From Aequorivita sp. UBA3180 (GTDB taxonomy: Bacteria > Bacteroidota > Bacteroidia > Flavobacteriales > Flavobacteriaceae), in assembly GCA_002364215.1 (NCBI GenBank), contig DEXQ01000011.1, forward strand, positions 182,725 to 246,724: a DNA stretch of 64,000 bases, given 5' to 3'. The translations under genes were made by a program, and so were the position numbers. The notes beneath the pieces are model-generated. The model was not told the origin of the DNA. It ran no database searches and was given only the letters and a program-made list of their open reading frames with translations. Positions 17,543 to 26,405 of this stretch are shown here, piece after piece. Each line of letters begins with the position of its first letter. The stretch's first letter is position 1.

Positions 17543-19143
17543 TGGGAAATCAAAAAAAATACTTGCCTTTGTTGATTGGACTGGCGCTGGCCGCAGGTGT
17601 TTTTATTGGGTCAAAACTCAATTTTAACGACGACACAGAAAAAATCTTTGCCACAAGTTCAAAAAAAGACAAACTCAATAGGCTCATAGATTATATAGAT
17701 TACGAATATGTAGATAAAGTAAACACAGACAGTATTGTGGACGTTACCGTAAACGGAATTCTTGAAAACCTCGACCCACATTCGGTGTATATTCCCAAAA
17801 GCGAGTACCAGCACAATGCCGATGATATGCGCGGAGCTTTTACAGGTATTGGGGTTAGTTTTTACATCTATAAAGATACCATAGCCGTAATCCGTTCCAT
17901 TGAAGGCGGCCCAGCAGAAAAGGCCGGCATTAAGGGAGGCGATAGAATTCTATATGCCGACGGCAAAAAACTTTTTGGTGAATTGGTAAATCGCGATAGC
18001 ATCTCCAATTATCTAAAAGGCGAAATAAACAGCAAAGTAGCTTTGGATGTTTATCGACCCAGCGAGAAGAAAGTTTTAGAACTAAAGGTGCGAAGAAAGC
18101 AAGTGCCACTAGTAAGTGTGGATGCTTCGTATAAATTGGACGATGATTTGGGCTACATAAAAATCAACCGTTTTTCCGAAACAACTTTTAAGGAATTTGA
18201 AACTGCGCTGGATAAACTTAAAGACCAAGGCATCAAAAAATTGGTTTTGGATCTCCGCAACAATCCCGGTGGTTATATTTCAACTGCAGAGCGTGTGGTA
18301 GATGAATTTTTGGGTGATGACAAATTAATCCTCATCACAAAAAATAAAAGTGGCGATATTAATAAAACCTATGCAACCCGCCGTGGTGATTTTGAACACG
18401 GAAAACTTTACGTTTTAATCAATGAAAATTCGGCCTCGGCCAGTGAAATTGTAGCCGGCGCATTACAGGATAACGACAAAGGAACAATTATTGGCCGCCG
18501 CTCTTTCGGAAAAGGATTAGTACAGCGCGAAATGTCCCTCGGCGATGGAAGCGCGGTGCGATTAACAATTGCACGCTACTACACACCTACCGGGCGCTCT
18601 ATCCAGCGTCCTTATGGTAATGGTAACGACACCTATTATAGCGATTACGAAAAACGTTACCGAAATGGTGAACTAATACACGCTGATAGCATAAAAGTGG
18701 CCGATTCCTTAAAACACAAAACCCCGAAAGGGAAAGTGGTTTATGGCGGTGGCGGGATTATACCTGATGTTTTTGTTCCGAAAGACACAAGCGTTGAAAA
18801 TGAAACCCTTCAATATGTTTCCAGAAGTGGCTTTATGAGTTATTTCATTTTTGAATACCTCGAAAAAAACCGAGCTATTTTTAAAGGCAGGAAATTTGAA
18901 GATTTCAGAAAATCCTTTATCGTTGACGAAAAGCTTTCAAAAGAATTTATTGAGTACGCAAAGTTCAACGAAGCACAGATAGATCTTTCAAATTACACCG
19001 AAGATTTGAAGAGAACACTGAAGGCAAACATTGCCCAGCAGCTTTTTGGTCCAAATGAGTATGAAATTATTCTTAACGAAAATGACCCAATGCTCCTAAA
19101 AGTTTTGGAATTGGAGACCAACAACCATTTGGAAAAAAATTAA
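17539..19143 (+). CDS. C-terminal processing peptidase, S41 family
   Basis: 534 aa. An N-terminal signal or anchor helix (residues 5-25, YLPLLIGLALAAGVFIG) is followed by a PDZ domain (about 85-175, with MRGAFTGIGVSF) and the S41 protease core. The catalytic Ser lies in NENSASASEIVAGAL near 300 and the Lys in FGKGLVQREM near 326, the Ser-Lys dyad of this family. It cleaves periplasmic proteins from their C-terminal ends. It is co-transcribed with the dCMP deaminase through a 4-bp overlap. Confidence 0.95.
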   Translation: MMGNQKKYLPLLIGLALAAGVFIGSKLNFNDDTEKIFATSSKKDKLNRLIDYIDYEYVDKVNTDSIVDVTVNGILENLDPHSVYIPKSEYQHNADDMRGAFTGIGVSFYIYKDTIAVIRSIEGGPAEKAGIKGGDRILYADGKKLFGELVNRDSISNYLKGEINSKVALDVYRPSEKKVLELKVRRKQVPLVSVDASYKLDDDLGYIKINRFSETTFKEFETALDKLKDQGIKKLVLDLRNNPGGYISTAERVVDEFLGDDKLILITKNKSGDINKTYATRRGDFEHGKLYVLINENSASASEIVAGALQDNDKGTIIGRRSFGKGLVQREMSLGDGSAVRLTIARYYTPTGRSIQRPYGNGNDTYYSDYEKRYRNGELIHADSIKVADSLKHKTPKGKVVYGGGGIIPDVFVPKDTSVENETLQYVSRSGFMSYFIFEYLEKNRAIFKGRKFEDFRKSFIVDEKLSKEFIEYAKFNEAQIDLSNYTEDLKRTLKANIAQQLFGPNEYEIILNENDPMLLKVLELETNNHLEKN

Positions 19144-19147
19144 CGAA

Positions 19148-19345
19148 CTACTTTTTAGCCCGGGCAGCGATAATTTTGGACACAAGCAAAATACCCAGTA
19201 ATAAAATTGCGCAAAGACCTGCCAAAATACTAATTGTTGCCACGGCACTGTCGCCTTCAAATAAATTACTGAAATCTAATTTAGTTGCATTAAAAATTAC
19301 CAGTCCTGCGGCTAAGGCTATCAAAATGTAAATAAGTATTTTCAT
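19148..19345 (-). CDS. Small two-helix membrane protein
   Basis: 65 aa with two hydrophobic helices (residues 3-21 and 36-58) separated by a short acidic loop, and a basic C-terminal end (ARAKK). I do not recognise the family. It lies 6 bp after marC on the same strand and is likely read on the same transcript. No further function can be given. Confidence 0.65.
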   Translation of the reverse strand: MKILIYILIALAAGLVIFNATKLDFSNLFEGDSAVATISILAGLCAILLLGILLVSKIIAARAKK

Positions 19346-19351
19346 TATAAA

Positions 19352-19933
19352 TTAATTAAACAATTCTTGAATATTTGATGTAAAAAGTTTCACTGCAATC
19401 GCCAGCAAAATTACACCAAATATTTTTTGGATTACCGCAATTCCGTTCTTTCCAAGAAAACGTTGTAACCTGCCTGATGTTTTAAGAACTACAAAAATGA
19501 TTACAATATTCACCAATATTGCAACAATAATATTTTGAATGGCATATTCCGCGCGCAACGAAAGCAACGTGGTCAAACTTCCTGGCCCTGCCAATAGCGG
19601 GAAGGCCAAAGGAAATATAGAAGCCAAATCTGGACTGGTATCGCCTTCCTTAAAAAGTGTGACGCCCAGAATCATTTCTAAGGCAATAAAGAAAAGTATA
19701 AGCGCGCCCGCTACCGCAAATTCATTCACGTTAACGCCAATCAATTTTAAAATGCTTTCTCCTAAAAAAAGAAAAACAATCATCACTATCGCGGCAATTA
19801 CAGAAGCTTTGCCCGAGTTAATATGACCTGCCTTTTCGCGCAGCCCAATTATAATAGGAATATTCCCTATTATATCTATAACTGCAAAGAGAACCATAGT
19901 GGCCGTAACTATTTCCTTAAAATTTAAAACCAT
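19352..19933 (-). CDS. MarC family integral membrane protein
   Basis: 193 aa from the ATG at 19933 (MVLNFKEIVTA), preferred over a start 11 codons upstream because MarC proteins begin with the first membrane helix. About six hydrophobic helices; the conserved patterns FPLAFPLLAGPGSLTT and a glycine-rich first helix near DIIGNIPI identify the family (UPF0056). Despite the name, a role in multiple antibiotic resistance was not upheld for E. coli MarC; the substrate is unknown. Confidence 0.9.
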   Translation of the reverse strand: MVLNFKEIVTATMVLFAVIDIIGNIPIIIGLREKAGHINSGKASVIAAIVMIVFLFLGESILKLIGVNVNEFAVAGALILFFIALEMILGVTLFKEGDTSPDLASIFPLAFPLLAGPGSLTTLLSLRAEYAIQNIIVAILVNIVIIFVVLKTSGRLQRFLGKNGIAVIQKIFGVILLAIAVKLFTSNIQELFN

Positions 19934-20040
19934 CACCTTTTTTTTTGAGGGCGCAAAATTAGACAATTAAAATGGATGCCCTAACTTTATCTATCGTTAA
20001 TAAAAGTATAATTTCCACTACGTAAAATAAGTAAAGAAAC

Positions 20041-20048
20041 TATATTTG
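20041..20048 (+). promoter_or_regulatory. -7 box directly before the DUF3109 gene
   Basis: TATATTTG exactly matches TAnnTTTG and ends 4 nt before the ATG at 20053. If used, the mRNA would be leaderless or nearly so. No -33 TTG is evident. Confidence 0.45.
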
Positions 20049-20052
20049 CCGC

Positions 20053-20616
20053 ATGTTTCAACTGGGAAAAACAATCGTTTCTGAAGACATTATCGAAAAA
20101 GATTTTGTCTGCAACCTCAATGCTTGCAAGGGAGCGTGTTGTATTGAAGGCGAAGCGGGTGCTCCTGTCACTGAAGAAGAAGTCGCAATTCTTCAGGAAA
20201 TATACCCCAAAGTGAAACCTTTCCTTCGACCAGAAGGGATTGCCGCCATTGAACAACAAGGCACACACATCAAAACAGAACTTGACGAATTGGAAACCCC
20301 ATTGGTAGACGGAAAGGAATGTGCCTACGTTACTTTTACTGACAGAGGTATAGCCAGTTGCGGTATTGAAGACGCTTTTAATGCGGGAACGATTGATTTC
20401 AGAAAACCGATTTCCTGTCACCTCTACCCAGTCCGTGTTCAGGATTACAGTGAATTTGCCGCTATAAATTATCACCGCTGGCCCATTTGCGATGATGCTT
20501 GTTCCTTAGGCAAGGAACTCAAAGTACCGGTTTATAAGTTTGTGAAAACGGCCCTTATCCGAAAGTTTGGCGAAAATTGGTACGCAGAGCTTGAAAAAGT
20601 GGCTTCAGAAATGTAG
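20053..20616 (+). CDS. DUF3109 family protein (cysteine-rich)
   Basis: 187 aa. The cysteine pattern CNLNACKGACC near residue 24, then single cysteines in KECAYV, ASCGIED and ISCHLYP, and CDDACSLG near 148, marks a DUF3109 protein, a family that resembles YkgJ-type zinc or iron-sulfur proteins. It is soluble and probably cytoplasmic. Function is unknown; the clustered cysteines suggest a bound metal. It stands alone, with a promoter-like box just before its ATG. Confidence 0.85.
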   Translation: MFQLGKTIVSEDIIEKDFVCNLNACKGACCIEGEAGAPVTEEEVAILQEIYPKVKPFLRPEGIAAIEQQGTHIKTELDELETPLVDGKECAYVTFTDRGIASCGIEDAFNAGTIDFRKPISCHLYPVRVQDYSEFAAINYHRWPICDDACSLGKELKVPVYKFVKTALIRKFGENWYAELEKVASEM

Positions 20617-20719
20617 TCCTTAAAACATCTTCTTCTTTTTAATCGCTGCTTATTTTACTGATATTGATTATATTAGTGCTATAATTCAACAAATTATTCA
20701 CTAACTAAAATTTTCAATT

Positions 20720-21322
20720 ATGAAAAAGTATGTACTGGCCTTATTTGTTTTTTCGGTTTTGATAAGCTGTAAGGATAATCCCGTGAGCAAAAAAATTAAG
20801 GAAACCAAGGATGCTGTTTCCAATTCTACCAATGCAGTTCAGGAAATGACCAATATGCAGGAAGACATAAAAGACCTTCAAGAAACTACGCCATTAACAA
20901 ATGAAGAATTAAAATCTTGGCTTCCGGAAAAAGTAGAAGGCATGAACCGTATAAGCTACAAGGCAGGTCAAGCAGGAATGATGAACATTTCATCTATTGA
21001 AGCCACCTATGCCAATGAAGACAAATCGAAAAAATTTTCCATAAGTATTATAGATGGCGCTGGCCAAGTAGGGGCAGCAGCAACAATGGGTATTCGGATG
21101 GTAATGTCGCAAGATTTTGAAGAAGAAGACGAAAACGGCTCTCGAAGAACTGTTACCAAAAATGGCAAAAAAGCCATTGAGGAATATCGAACTGGCAACA
21201 ATAAAAGTAAGATCCAACTCATGGAAGGCAACCGCTTCTATCTGGAAGCAAACGGAACCAATATGGATTTGGACGAAACTTGGGACGCTATTGAAGATCT
21301 AGACATTGAGAAATTGGGATAA
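20720..21322 (+). CDS. Predicted lipoprotein of unknown function
   Basis: 200 aa. A short signal with lipobox (VLISC, Cys at about residue 17) predicts membrane anchoring by lipid. Residues 25-70 are a charged, probably coiled-coil segment; the rest is mixed (MGIRMVMSQDFEEEDENG) with no motif I recognise. Proteins of this shape, often annotated as transposase in error, are common in Flavobacteriaceae. A strong terminator follows, so it is a single-gene transcript. Confidence 0.75.
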   Translation: MKKYVLALFVFSVLISCKDNPVSKKIKETKDAVSNSTNAVQEMTNMQEDIKDLQETTPLTNEELKSWLPEKVEGMNRISYKAGQAGMMNISSIEATYANEDKSKKFSISIIDGAGQVGAAATMGIRMVMSQDFEEEDENGSRRTVTKNGKKAIEEYRTGNNKSKIQLMEGNRFYLEANGTNMDLDETWDAIEDLDIEKLG

Positions 21323-21346
21323 AAAGCCCTATTTTTAATAGAAATA

Positions 21347-21378
21347 AAGCCGAAAACCCAGTAGTTTTCGGCTTTTTT
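21347..21378 (+). terminator. Terminator after the lipoprotein gene
   Basis: A perfect 11-bp stem (AAGCCGAAAAC with GTTTTCGGCTT), 6-nt loop, then a T run. Confidence 0.9.
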
Positions 21379-21442
21379 CATGAATGTTACATCTGTTATA
21401 GGGTTTGGTACAATAATTATAAGCCGTGCTGAAACATTACCA

Positions 21443-21450
21443 TAGATTTG
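21443..21450 (+). promoter_or_regulatory. -7 box upstream of the T9SS propeller protein
   Basis: TAGATTTG exactly matches TAnnTTTG, giving a leader of about 80 nt before the ATG at 21533. A -33 TTG is not seen at the expected spacing. Confidence 0.35.
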
Positions 21451-21532
21451 CCCTAAGTTTTTAAATCACTCATTAGTAAACTCCTCGATTATAAAGTGAA
21501 ATAAACAAGTATTAATTAAAAAACACGTAATC

Positions 21533-23263
21533 ATGAAAAATGTAATTACTTTTTTAATGTGCTCACTTTGTATAATCACAGGGATAGCACAGTCAGACTT
21601 TAACGGGAATAGTATAATCATTCCTGAAAGAACCTCGGAACTTGAAGCTTTGTACGAGCAAGCTAAAGTTCTTGAACAAAATGGAACGGCTGCAGAAATA
21701 AATGCCAACCGTATTGCAATTAAAAATGCTTGGCAGGAAATTGACCCAAATGTAGCGGCACTCTACAAGCCGATAGTAACCAACAGATTGCCCGAAACAG
21801 TAGAAAATCTTCCCTACAATGGCATTTTCTACCCTACACAATTATTAGAAAGAGATGGGCTGCCAGAAATTCCAGAAGATTGGGGCGCAGACCACTTTTT
21901 ACGGGATGATTTTATTGATGGTGTAGATATGGACGTTACTGGAGGCGGTGACATCTATATTGGCGCATACGAAAATCTTATCGACTTTGGCGGAACATTT
22001 GACTCAATATATATTTATCGTTCAACAAATTACGGCCAAACCTTTGATGAATGGAAAAAAGTAGGCGTAACAGCCGCAATGCGAAAAATGCAGATTATCA
22101 GCATGGATGGTACTGGCGATGAGTATTTGTTGGCCTATTTAGTTACTGATTCCGAAAATTTCCAAGTGTGGCGTTGGAATATGGCAACTGGTGCTTTTGA
22201 TGCCCAGGTAATTGCCAGCGACGTGACCGATTTTGGTGTAGATCGCAATTTTCCGGGAAACACCAATGCCCAAAGAGTTTTTGCAACTTATGAAAAAACC
22301 ACCAGCTGTACTGAAGTATTTTCTGCAAGAAGTACTGCTGGAAGTTATGGTTTTGATTGGGTGGACGAAATATCTGTCGGACTTTGCGGCCAACAAGTAG
22401 AATTCACTTATGGATTAGACGGTGGCTGTTACACTACCTTCACAGGAGCGTCTTCAGGAAATTTATATGCGGCAGCAAATTCAAACTACAATGATCCCGC
22501 ATCGTGGGACGCAAATGAAACTCTTGCAACTGGAGCTTCAACAGAAAGTTTGAACCCAACAATAAGGGCAGCAAGAAAAGATTTTGCTTCAGATGAAGTA
22601 TTAGTAATCACCTCCTCGCGTGCCGCAGGAAGTTCAGATTCATACACAGGCCAAGCATATCGTCGCGAAAATGGCGCTGCCTACGCACCCATAAACTATA
22701 TAGGTGCGGGAAGTGACGCAAACATTGCACATATAGATACGTGGATGAGCAAAGTAGGTACAGAAACCATTGAAACTGCATATGTACGCGATGATATTGA
22801 TGATTCTGAAGATGATTTAAATCGATCTTTCCAATACGACGGCACTGGTTTTGGTCCATTTGAAGGAGTGGGCGACAGTGGATTGAATGTTTTTGATGGC
22901 TTTGCCTCTGTTATTGCCGAAACAAACGACCAACTACCCTGTATGGCTTTTGCCGGAACAAGCGGGGGAGGTTCTTACGGTTACGGGCTTTATTATGACG
23001 CAAAGTCTGATCTTTCAGTAGGTGAAAACAGTTTTGAAGATTTCAAATTTTATCCAAATCCTACAAGAGAAATCCTGAACTTTTCATCCAAAAATATAAT
23101 TGAGCACCTTTCAATTTATTCCATACTCGGTCAAAAAGTTTTGGATGATTCACCTAATAAAAATGACGCAGCCCTAAACGTTGCATCACTTAGACCAGGA
23201 GTTTATGTATTGAAATTAGCCATAAATGGCCAATCGGCCACATACAAATTCATTAAACAATAA
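21533..23263 (+). CDS. Secreted T9SS protein with propeller-like repeats
   Basis: 576 aa. Signal peptide 1-20 (...CIITGIAQ). The middle 130-480 is rich in short strands, with at least one Asp-box-like turn (STNYGQTF near residue 162) as found in sialidase-type beta-propellers; no catalytic residues can be assigned. Residues about 495-576 are a type A T9SS sorting domain (FYPNPTREIL ... PGVYVLKL ... KFIKQ). It is exported to the surface or medium; the ligand or enzyme activity is unknown. Confidence 0.8.
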   Translation: MKNVITFLMCSLCIITGIAQSDFNGNSIIIPERTSELEALYEQAKVLEQNGTAAEINANRIAIKNAWQEIDPNVAALYKPIVTNRLPETVENLPYNGIFYPTQLLERDGLPEIPEDWGADHFLRDDFIDGVDMDVTGGGDIYIGAYENLIDFGGTFDSIYIYRSTNYGQTFDEWKKVGVTAAMRKMQIISMDGTGDEYLLAYLVTDSENFQVWRWNMATGAFDAQVIASDVTDFGVDRNFPGNTNAQRVFATYEKTTSCTEVFSARSTAGSYGFDWVDEISVGLCGQQVEFTYGLDGGCYTTFTGASSGNLYAAANSNYNDPASWDANETLATGASTESLNPTIRAARKDFASDEVLVITSSRAAGSSDSYTGQAYRRENGAAYAPINYIGAGSDANIAHIDTWMSKVGTETIETAYVRDDIDDSEDDLNRSFQYDGTGFGPFEGVGDSGLNVFDGFASVIAETNDQLPCMAFAGTSGGGSYGYGLYYDAKSDLSVGENSFEDFKFYPNPTREILNFSSKNIIEHLSIYSILGQKVLDDSPNKNDAALNVASLRPGVYVLKLAINGQSATYKFIKQ

Positions 23264-23288
23264 GAGGAGATTGTTTAATGTTGAAAAG

Positions 23289-23318
23289 AAGGGACTGGCT
23301 TAATCGCGGTCCCTTTTT
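23289..23318 (+). terminator. Terminator after the T9SS propeller gene
   Basis: A 7-bp stem (AAGGGAC with GTCCCTT) with a 13-nt loop and a T6 tail. Confidence 0.75.
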
Positions 23319-23428
23319 TCATTTAAAAATGCTACATAAAAAAATATCAGCATTGCGGTTACGGCGCTATTTTTGATAAATCTACTTTGAACCTTACGGC
23401 TATCGGGTCATTTGTTTATATTTACGGC

Positions 23429-25210
23429 ATGCGTAAAATTCTTTTTATACTATTCCTTTTTACTGTTGCGGCAAGCCATGCGCAGAGCGATGCTTTGGCA
23501 AAAAATTATTTTGAACAAGGGCAGTTTGAAAAATCCTTACGCATCTATGAAAAACTGAACAAAGAAAGCCCCTATCGCCTCGATTATTTTATGGGAATGG
23601 TGCAAAGCAACCAGCAACTTGAAAACTTCATCGAAGCAGAGCGCCTCATAAAAGAAAAATTGGACAACGGCAGAAATTTTCCCCAGCTATATATAGAATT
23701 AGGATATAACTATTCACTTCAAAACCAGCCCGAGATTGCATCTTTAAACTATAACAAAGCTATTGAGGCAATTGAGGCAAACCCTAATTTTTCCTATAAC
23801 ATAGGCAGTACTTTTGAGAAATATAGTCTTTTGGAAGAAGCCGTTACCGCATATGAAAAAGCCATGTCGCTCAGCGATAAATTGGATTTCAACATGCAAC
23901 TCGCACAGATTTATGGTGAACAGGGAAAGTTGGAAAAAATGTTTGACAGTTATCTAGGGCTAGTTGAAAAGAACAACGCCTTCAAAGGAGCCGCACAGCG
24001 TTATTTTAGCCTTTACACAACTGAAGATCCAAATAACGAAGCCAATTTGCTTCTCAAAAAAACATTACTTCAACGTTCTCAGCAAAACCCCGATATTCTT
24101 TATAATGAATTGCTTAGTTGGTTGTTTATTCAACAAAAAGAATACAAAAAAGCATTTATACAAGAAAAAGCTATTTATAGACGTATAGGCGAAGACCTTG
24201 GCGGAATAACGGAACTTGCCTACATTGCTATAGCAGATGAGGATTATGAAGTGGGAAGGGAAATAGTAAATTACATAATCGATAATTCCTTCACACCACA
24301 AAACAAACTTCAGGGCAATCAAATTTTGATGAAGATGGAAGTGAAGACCGCCACTACCAAACAATATGCTGAAGTTGAAAAAAAGTTTGAAAGCCTTTTG
24401 GATGAATTTGGACAAAATCGAGACACCTATTTGCTGCAAATAGACTACAATCACTTTTTGGCTTTTCAAAACAATAAAAAAGAAACCGCCATAGCAAACC
24501 TGAAGAATCTGGCAAAACAGAACTTAACTGCGTATCAGGAAGCGCGGGTAAAAATGGAGCTGGCAGATATTTTGGTTTTTGATGAAAAATTCAATGAAGC
24601 CCTAATCTATTATTCCCAAATCCAGAAAAAAGTACAGAGCGATGTTTTGGCACAGGAAGCCCGTTATAAAGTGGCGCGTACCAGTTATTTTAAGGGCGAT
24701 TTTGAATGGGCACAAGTGCAACTTGACGTGCTTAAAAAATCTACTTCACAACTGATGGCGAATGATGCCATGCAGCTCAGTTTGCTTATTAGTGATAATT
24801 CCTTGGAAGATTCCACCCAAACAGCTCTAAAAAAATATGCACGAGCAGATCTATTGGCTTTTCAGGATAAAAACACCGAAGCTGTTGATCTTTTGGAAGA
24901 TATTTTAACAAACCACAAAGGCGAAAAAATAGAGGACGAAGCTTTATTGAAGCAAGGAGAAATTTATGAAAAAATAGGTGATTATAATAAAGCTGAAACC
25001 AACTATTTGAAAATTATAGAGTTTTACAATGAAGATATTTTGGCCGATGATGCCCGTTACCGCCTCGCAAAAATTTACGAAGAAAAGCTAGACCAGCCCG
25101 ATAAAGCAAAAGCACAATACGAAGCGATTATTTTCAACTTTGCGGACAGTATTTATTTTGTGGATTCGCGTAAAAAGTACCGTGCTTTGCGCGGGGATGC
25201 TATTAATTAA
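23429..25210 (+). CDS. Secreted tetratricopeptide-repeat protein
   Basis: 593 aa from the ATG at 23429, which starts a signal peptide (MRKILFILFLFTVAASHAQ). The rest is almost all helical TPR repeats, for example ALAKNYFEQGQFEKSLRIYE near residue 24 and paired helices through to the C-terminus (YNKAETNYLKIIEFYNED). Such proteins are periplasmic scaffolds. The next gene (DUF4286) begins about 95 bp later without a terminator, so it may be the first gene of the rsmA-mgtE run. Partner unknown. Confidence 0.85.
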   Translation: MRKILFILFLFTVAASHAQSDALAKNYFEQGQFEKSLRIYEKLNKESPYRLDYFMGMVQSNQQLENFIEAERLIKEKLDNGRNFPQLYIELGYNYSLQNQPEIASLNYNKAIEAIEANPNFSYNIGSTFEKYSLLEEAVTAYEKAMSLSDKLDFNMQLAQIYGEQGKLEKMFDSYLGLVEKNNAFKGAAQRYFSLYTTEDPNNEANLLLKKTLLQRSQQNPDILYNELLSWLFIQQKEYKKAFIQEKAIYRRIGEDLGGITELAYIAIADEDYEVGREIVNYIIDNSFTPQNKLQGNQILMKMEVKTATTKQYAEVEKKFESLLDEFGQNRDTYLLQIDYNHFLAFQNNKKETAIANLKNLAKQNLTAYQEARVKMELADILVFDEKFNEALIYYSQIQKKVQSDVLAQEARYKVARTSYFKGDFEWAQVQLDVLKKSTSQLMANDAMQLSLLISDNSLEDSTQTALKKYARADLLAFQDKNTEAVDLLEDILTNHKGEKIEDEALLKQGEIYEKIGDYNKAETNYLKIIEFYNEDILADDARYRLAKIYEEKLDQPDKAKAQYEAIIFNFADSIYFVDSRKKYRALRGDAIN

Positions 25211-25305
25211 GCACCAAAATAAAAATTTCAAATTCCAAAGGCATTCTAAAAACATACTGGTCGTCAAATTGAAATTTGGCCCTTGAATTTTGAAAATTTA
25301 AGAAA

Positions 25306-25614
25306 ATGTACATATACAACGTAACCATAAATATTGAAGAAACCATTCACGAGCGTTGGCTTGATTGGATGAAAACAGAACACATTCCCGCCATGCTAGC
25401 CACCGGAAAATTTAGTAAAGCACTTATGACGCGTGTTGTGGTTGAAGAGGAAATGGGCGGTATCACCTATTCCGTTCAATACACTACCGACAGCCAAGAA
25501 ACCCTAAAAAAATATTACGCTGAAAACGCTGCAGAACTTCGTGCACAAAGCAAACCTTTTGAAGGGAAGTTTGTAGCCTTCCGCACCGAACTAGAAATTA
25601 TTAGCGAACACTAA
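25306..25614 (+). CDS. DUF4286 family protein
   Basis: 102 aa, small and soluble. The opening MYIYNVTINIEETIHERW and the conserved-looking WMKTEHIPAML are typical of DUF4286, a Bacteroidota family of ferredoxin-like (dimeric alpha-beta barrel-like) proteins next to rsmA. Its stop overlaps the rsmA start by 1 bp, so the two are coupled. Function is unknown; the constant link to rsmA hints at a role near ribosome assembly, which is inference. Confidence 0.85.
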   Translation: MYIYNVTINIEETIHERWLDWMKTEHIPAMLATGKFSKALMTRVVVEEEMGGITYSVQYTTDSQETLKKYYAENAAELRAQSKPFEGKFVAFRTELEIISEH

Positions 25615-26405
25615 TGGGAAAAGAAGTACGGGCCAAAAAACACTTAGGCCAGCATTTTCTGAAAGATGAAAACATTGCCGAAAAAATTGGCGATACATTG
25701 ACGCTCGAGGGCTATGAAAATGTTTTGGAAATAGGTCCCGGAATGGGCGTGCTTACTAAGTATTTAATTCAAAAAAATGTGGAAGTAATCGCGATGGATC
25801 TCGATACGGAGTCCATTGCATATTTGGAAGAAAATTACCCAAACAAAAACCTTAAAATCATTGAAGCAGATTTTTTGAAGTACGATGTTTCACAGCTTTT
25901 CGGAGACGAGCAATTCGCTATAACCGGAAATTTTCCATATAATATATCTACCCAGATCGTTTTTAAAATGCTGGAGTGGAAAGAACAAATTCCAGAGTTT
26001 ACCGGTATGTTCCAAAAGGAAGTTGCACAGCGCATCTGCGAAAAAGAAGGCAGCAAAGCCTACGGTATCCTTTCGGTTTTGGCACAAGCCTTTTATGATG
26101 CGGAGTATCTGTTTACCGTGCCGCCATCGGTTTTTAATCCGCCTCCAAAAGTGGATAGTGGCGTGCTTCGGCTTCGCAGAAAAGAAAACTGCACGCTTCC
26201 CTGTGATGAAAAAATGCTTTATAAGGTTGTAAAGACTGCTTTTCAGCAGCGAAGAAAAACACTTCGCAACAGTTTAAAATCCTTCAATCTTTCCGATAAA
26301 ATAAAAGAAGATGCTATCTTTGGCCAACGCCCGGAACAGCTTTCTGTTTCGCAATTTATAGCCCTTACCCAAAAACTGGAAAACGATGCAATTTCAACTG
26401 ACTGA
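25614..26405 (+). CDS. rsmA: 16S rRNA dimethyladenosine transferase
   Basis: 263 aa. The S-adenosylmethionine loop VLEIGPGMGVLT lies near residue 38 and the catalytic NFPYNIS (N-x-P-Y) near 105. RsmA (KsgA) dimethylates two adjacent adenosines near the 3' end of 16S rRNA and acts as a late checkpoint in small-subunit assembly. It overlaps DUF4286 upstream by 1 bp and mgtE downstream by 20 bp. Confidence 0.97.
   Translation: MGKEVRAKKHLGQHFLKDENIAEKIGDTLTLEGYENVLEIGPGMGVLTKYLIQKNVEVIAMDLDTESIAYLEENYPNKNLKIIEADFLKYDVSQLFGDEQFAITGNFPYNISTQIVFKMLEWKEQIPEFTGMFQKEVAQRICEKEGSKAYGILSVLAQAFYDAEYLFTVPPSVFNPPPKVDSGVLRLRRKENCTLPCDEKMLYKVVKTAFQQRRKTLRNSLKSFNLSDKIKEDAIFGQRPEQLSVSQFIALTQKLENDAISTD

Noticed and set aside
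19987..20475. 162-codon minus-strand open frame across the DUF3109 gene
   Set aside because: It is antisense to a clear cysteine-rich family protein, has no start context and a composition (Phe/Asn/Ser-rich) typical of a shadow frame.
20720..21322. Lipoprotein considered as a transposase, as such sequences are sometimes labelled
   Set aside because: It has a signal and lipobox and no DDE or HTH motif, inverted repeats or target duplications.
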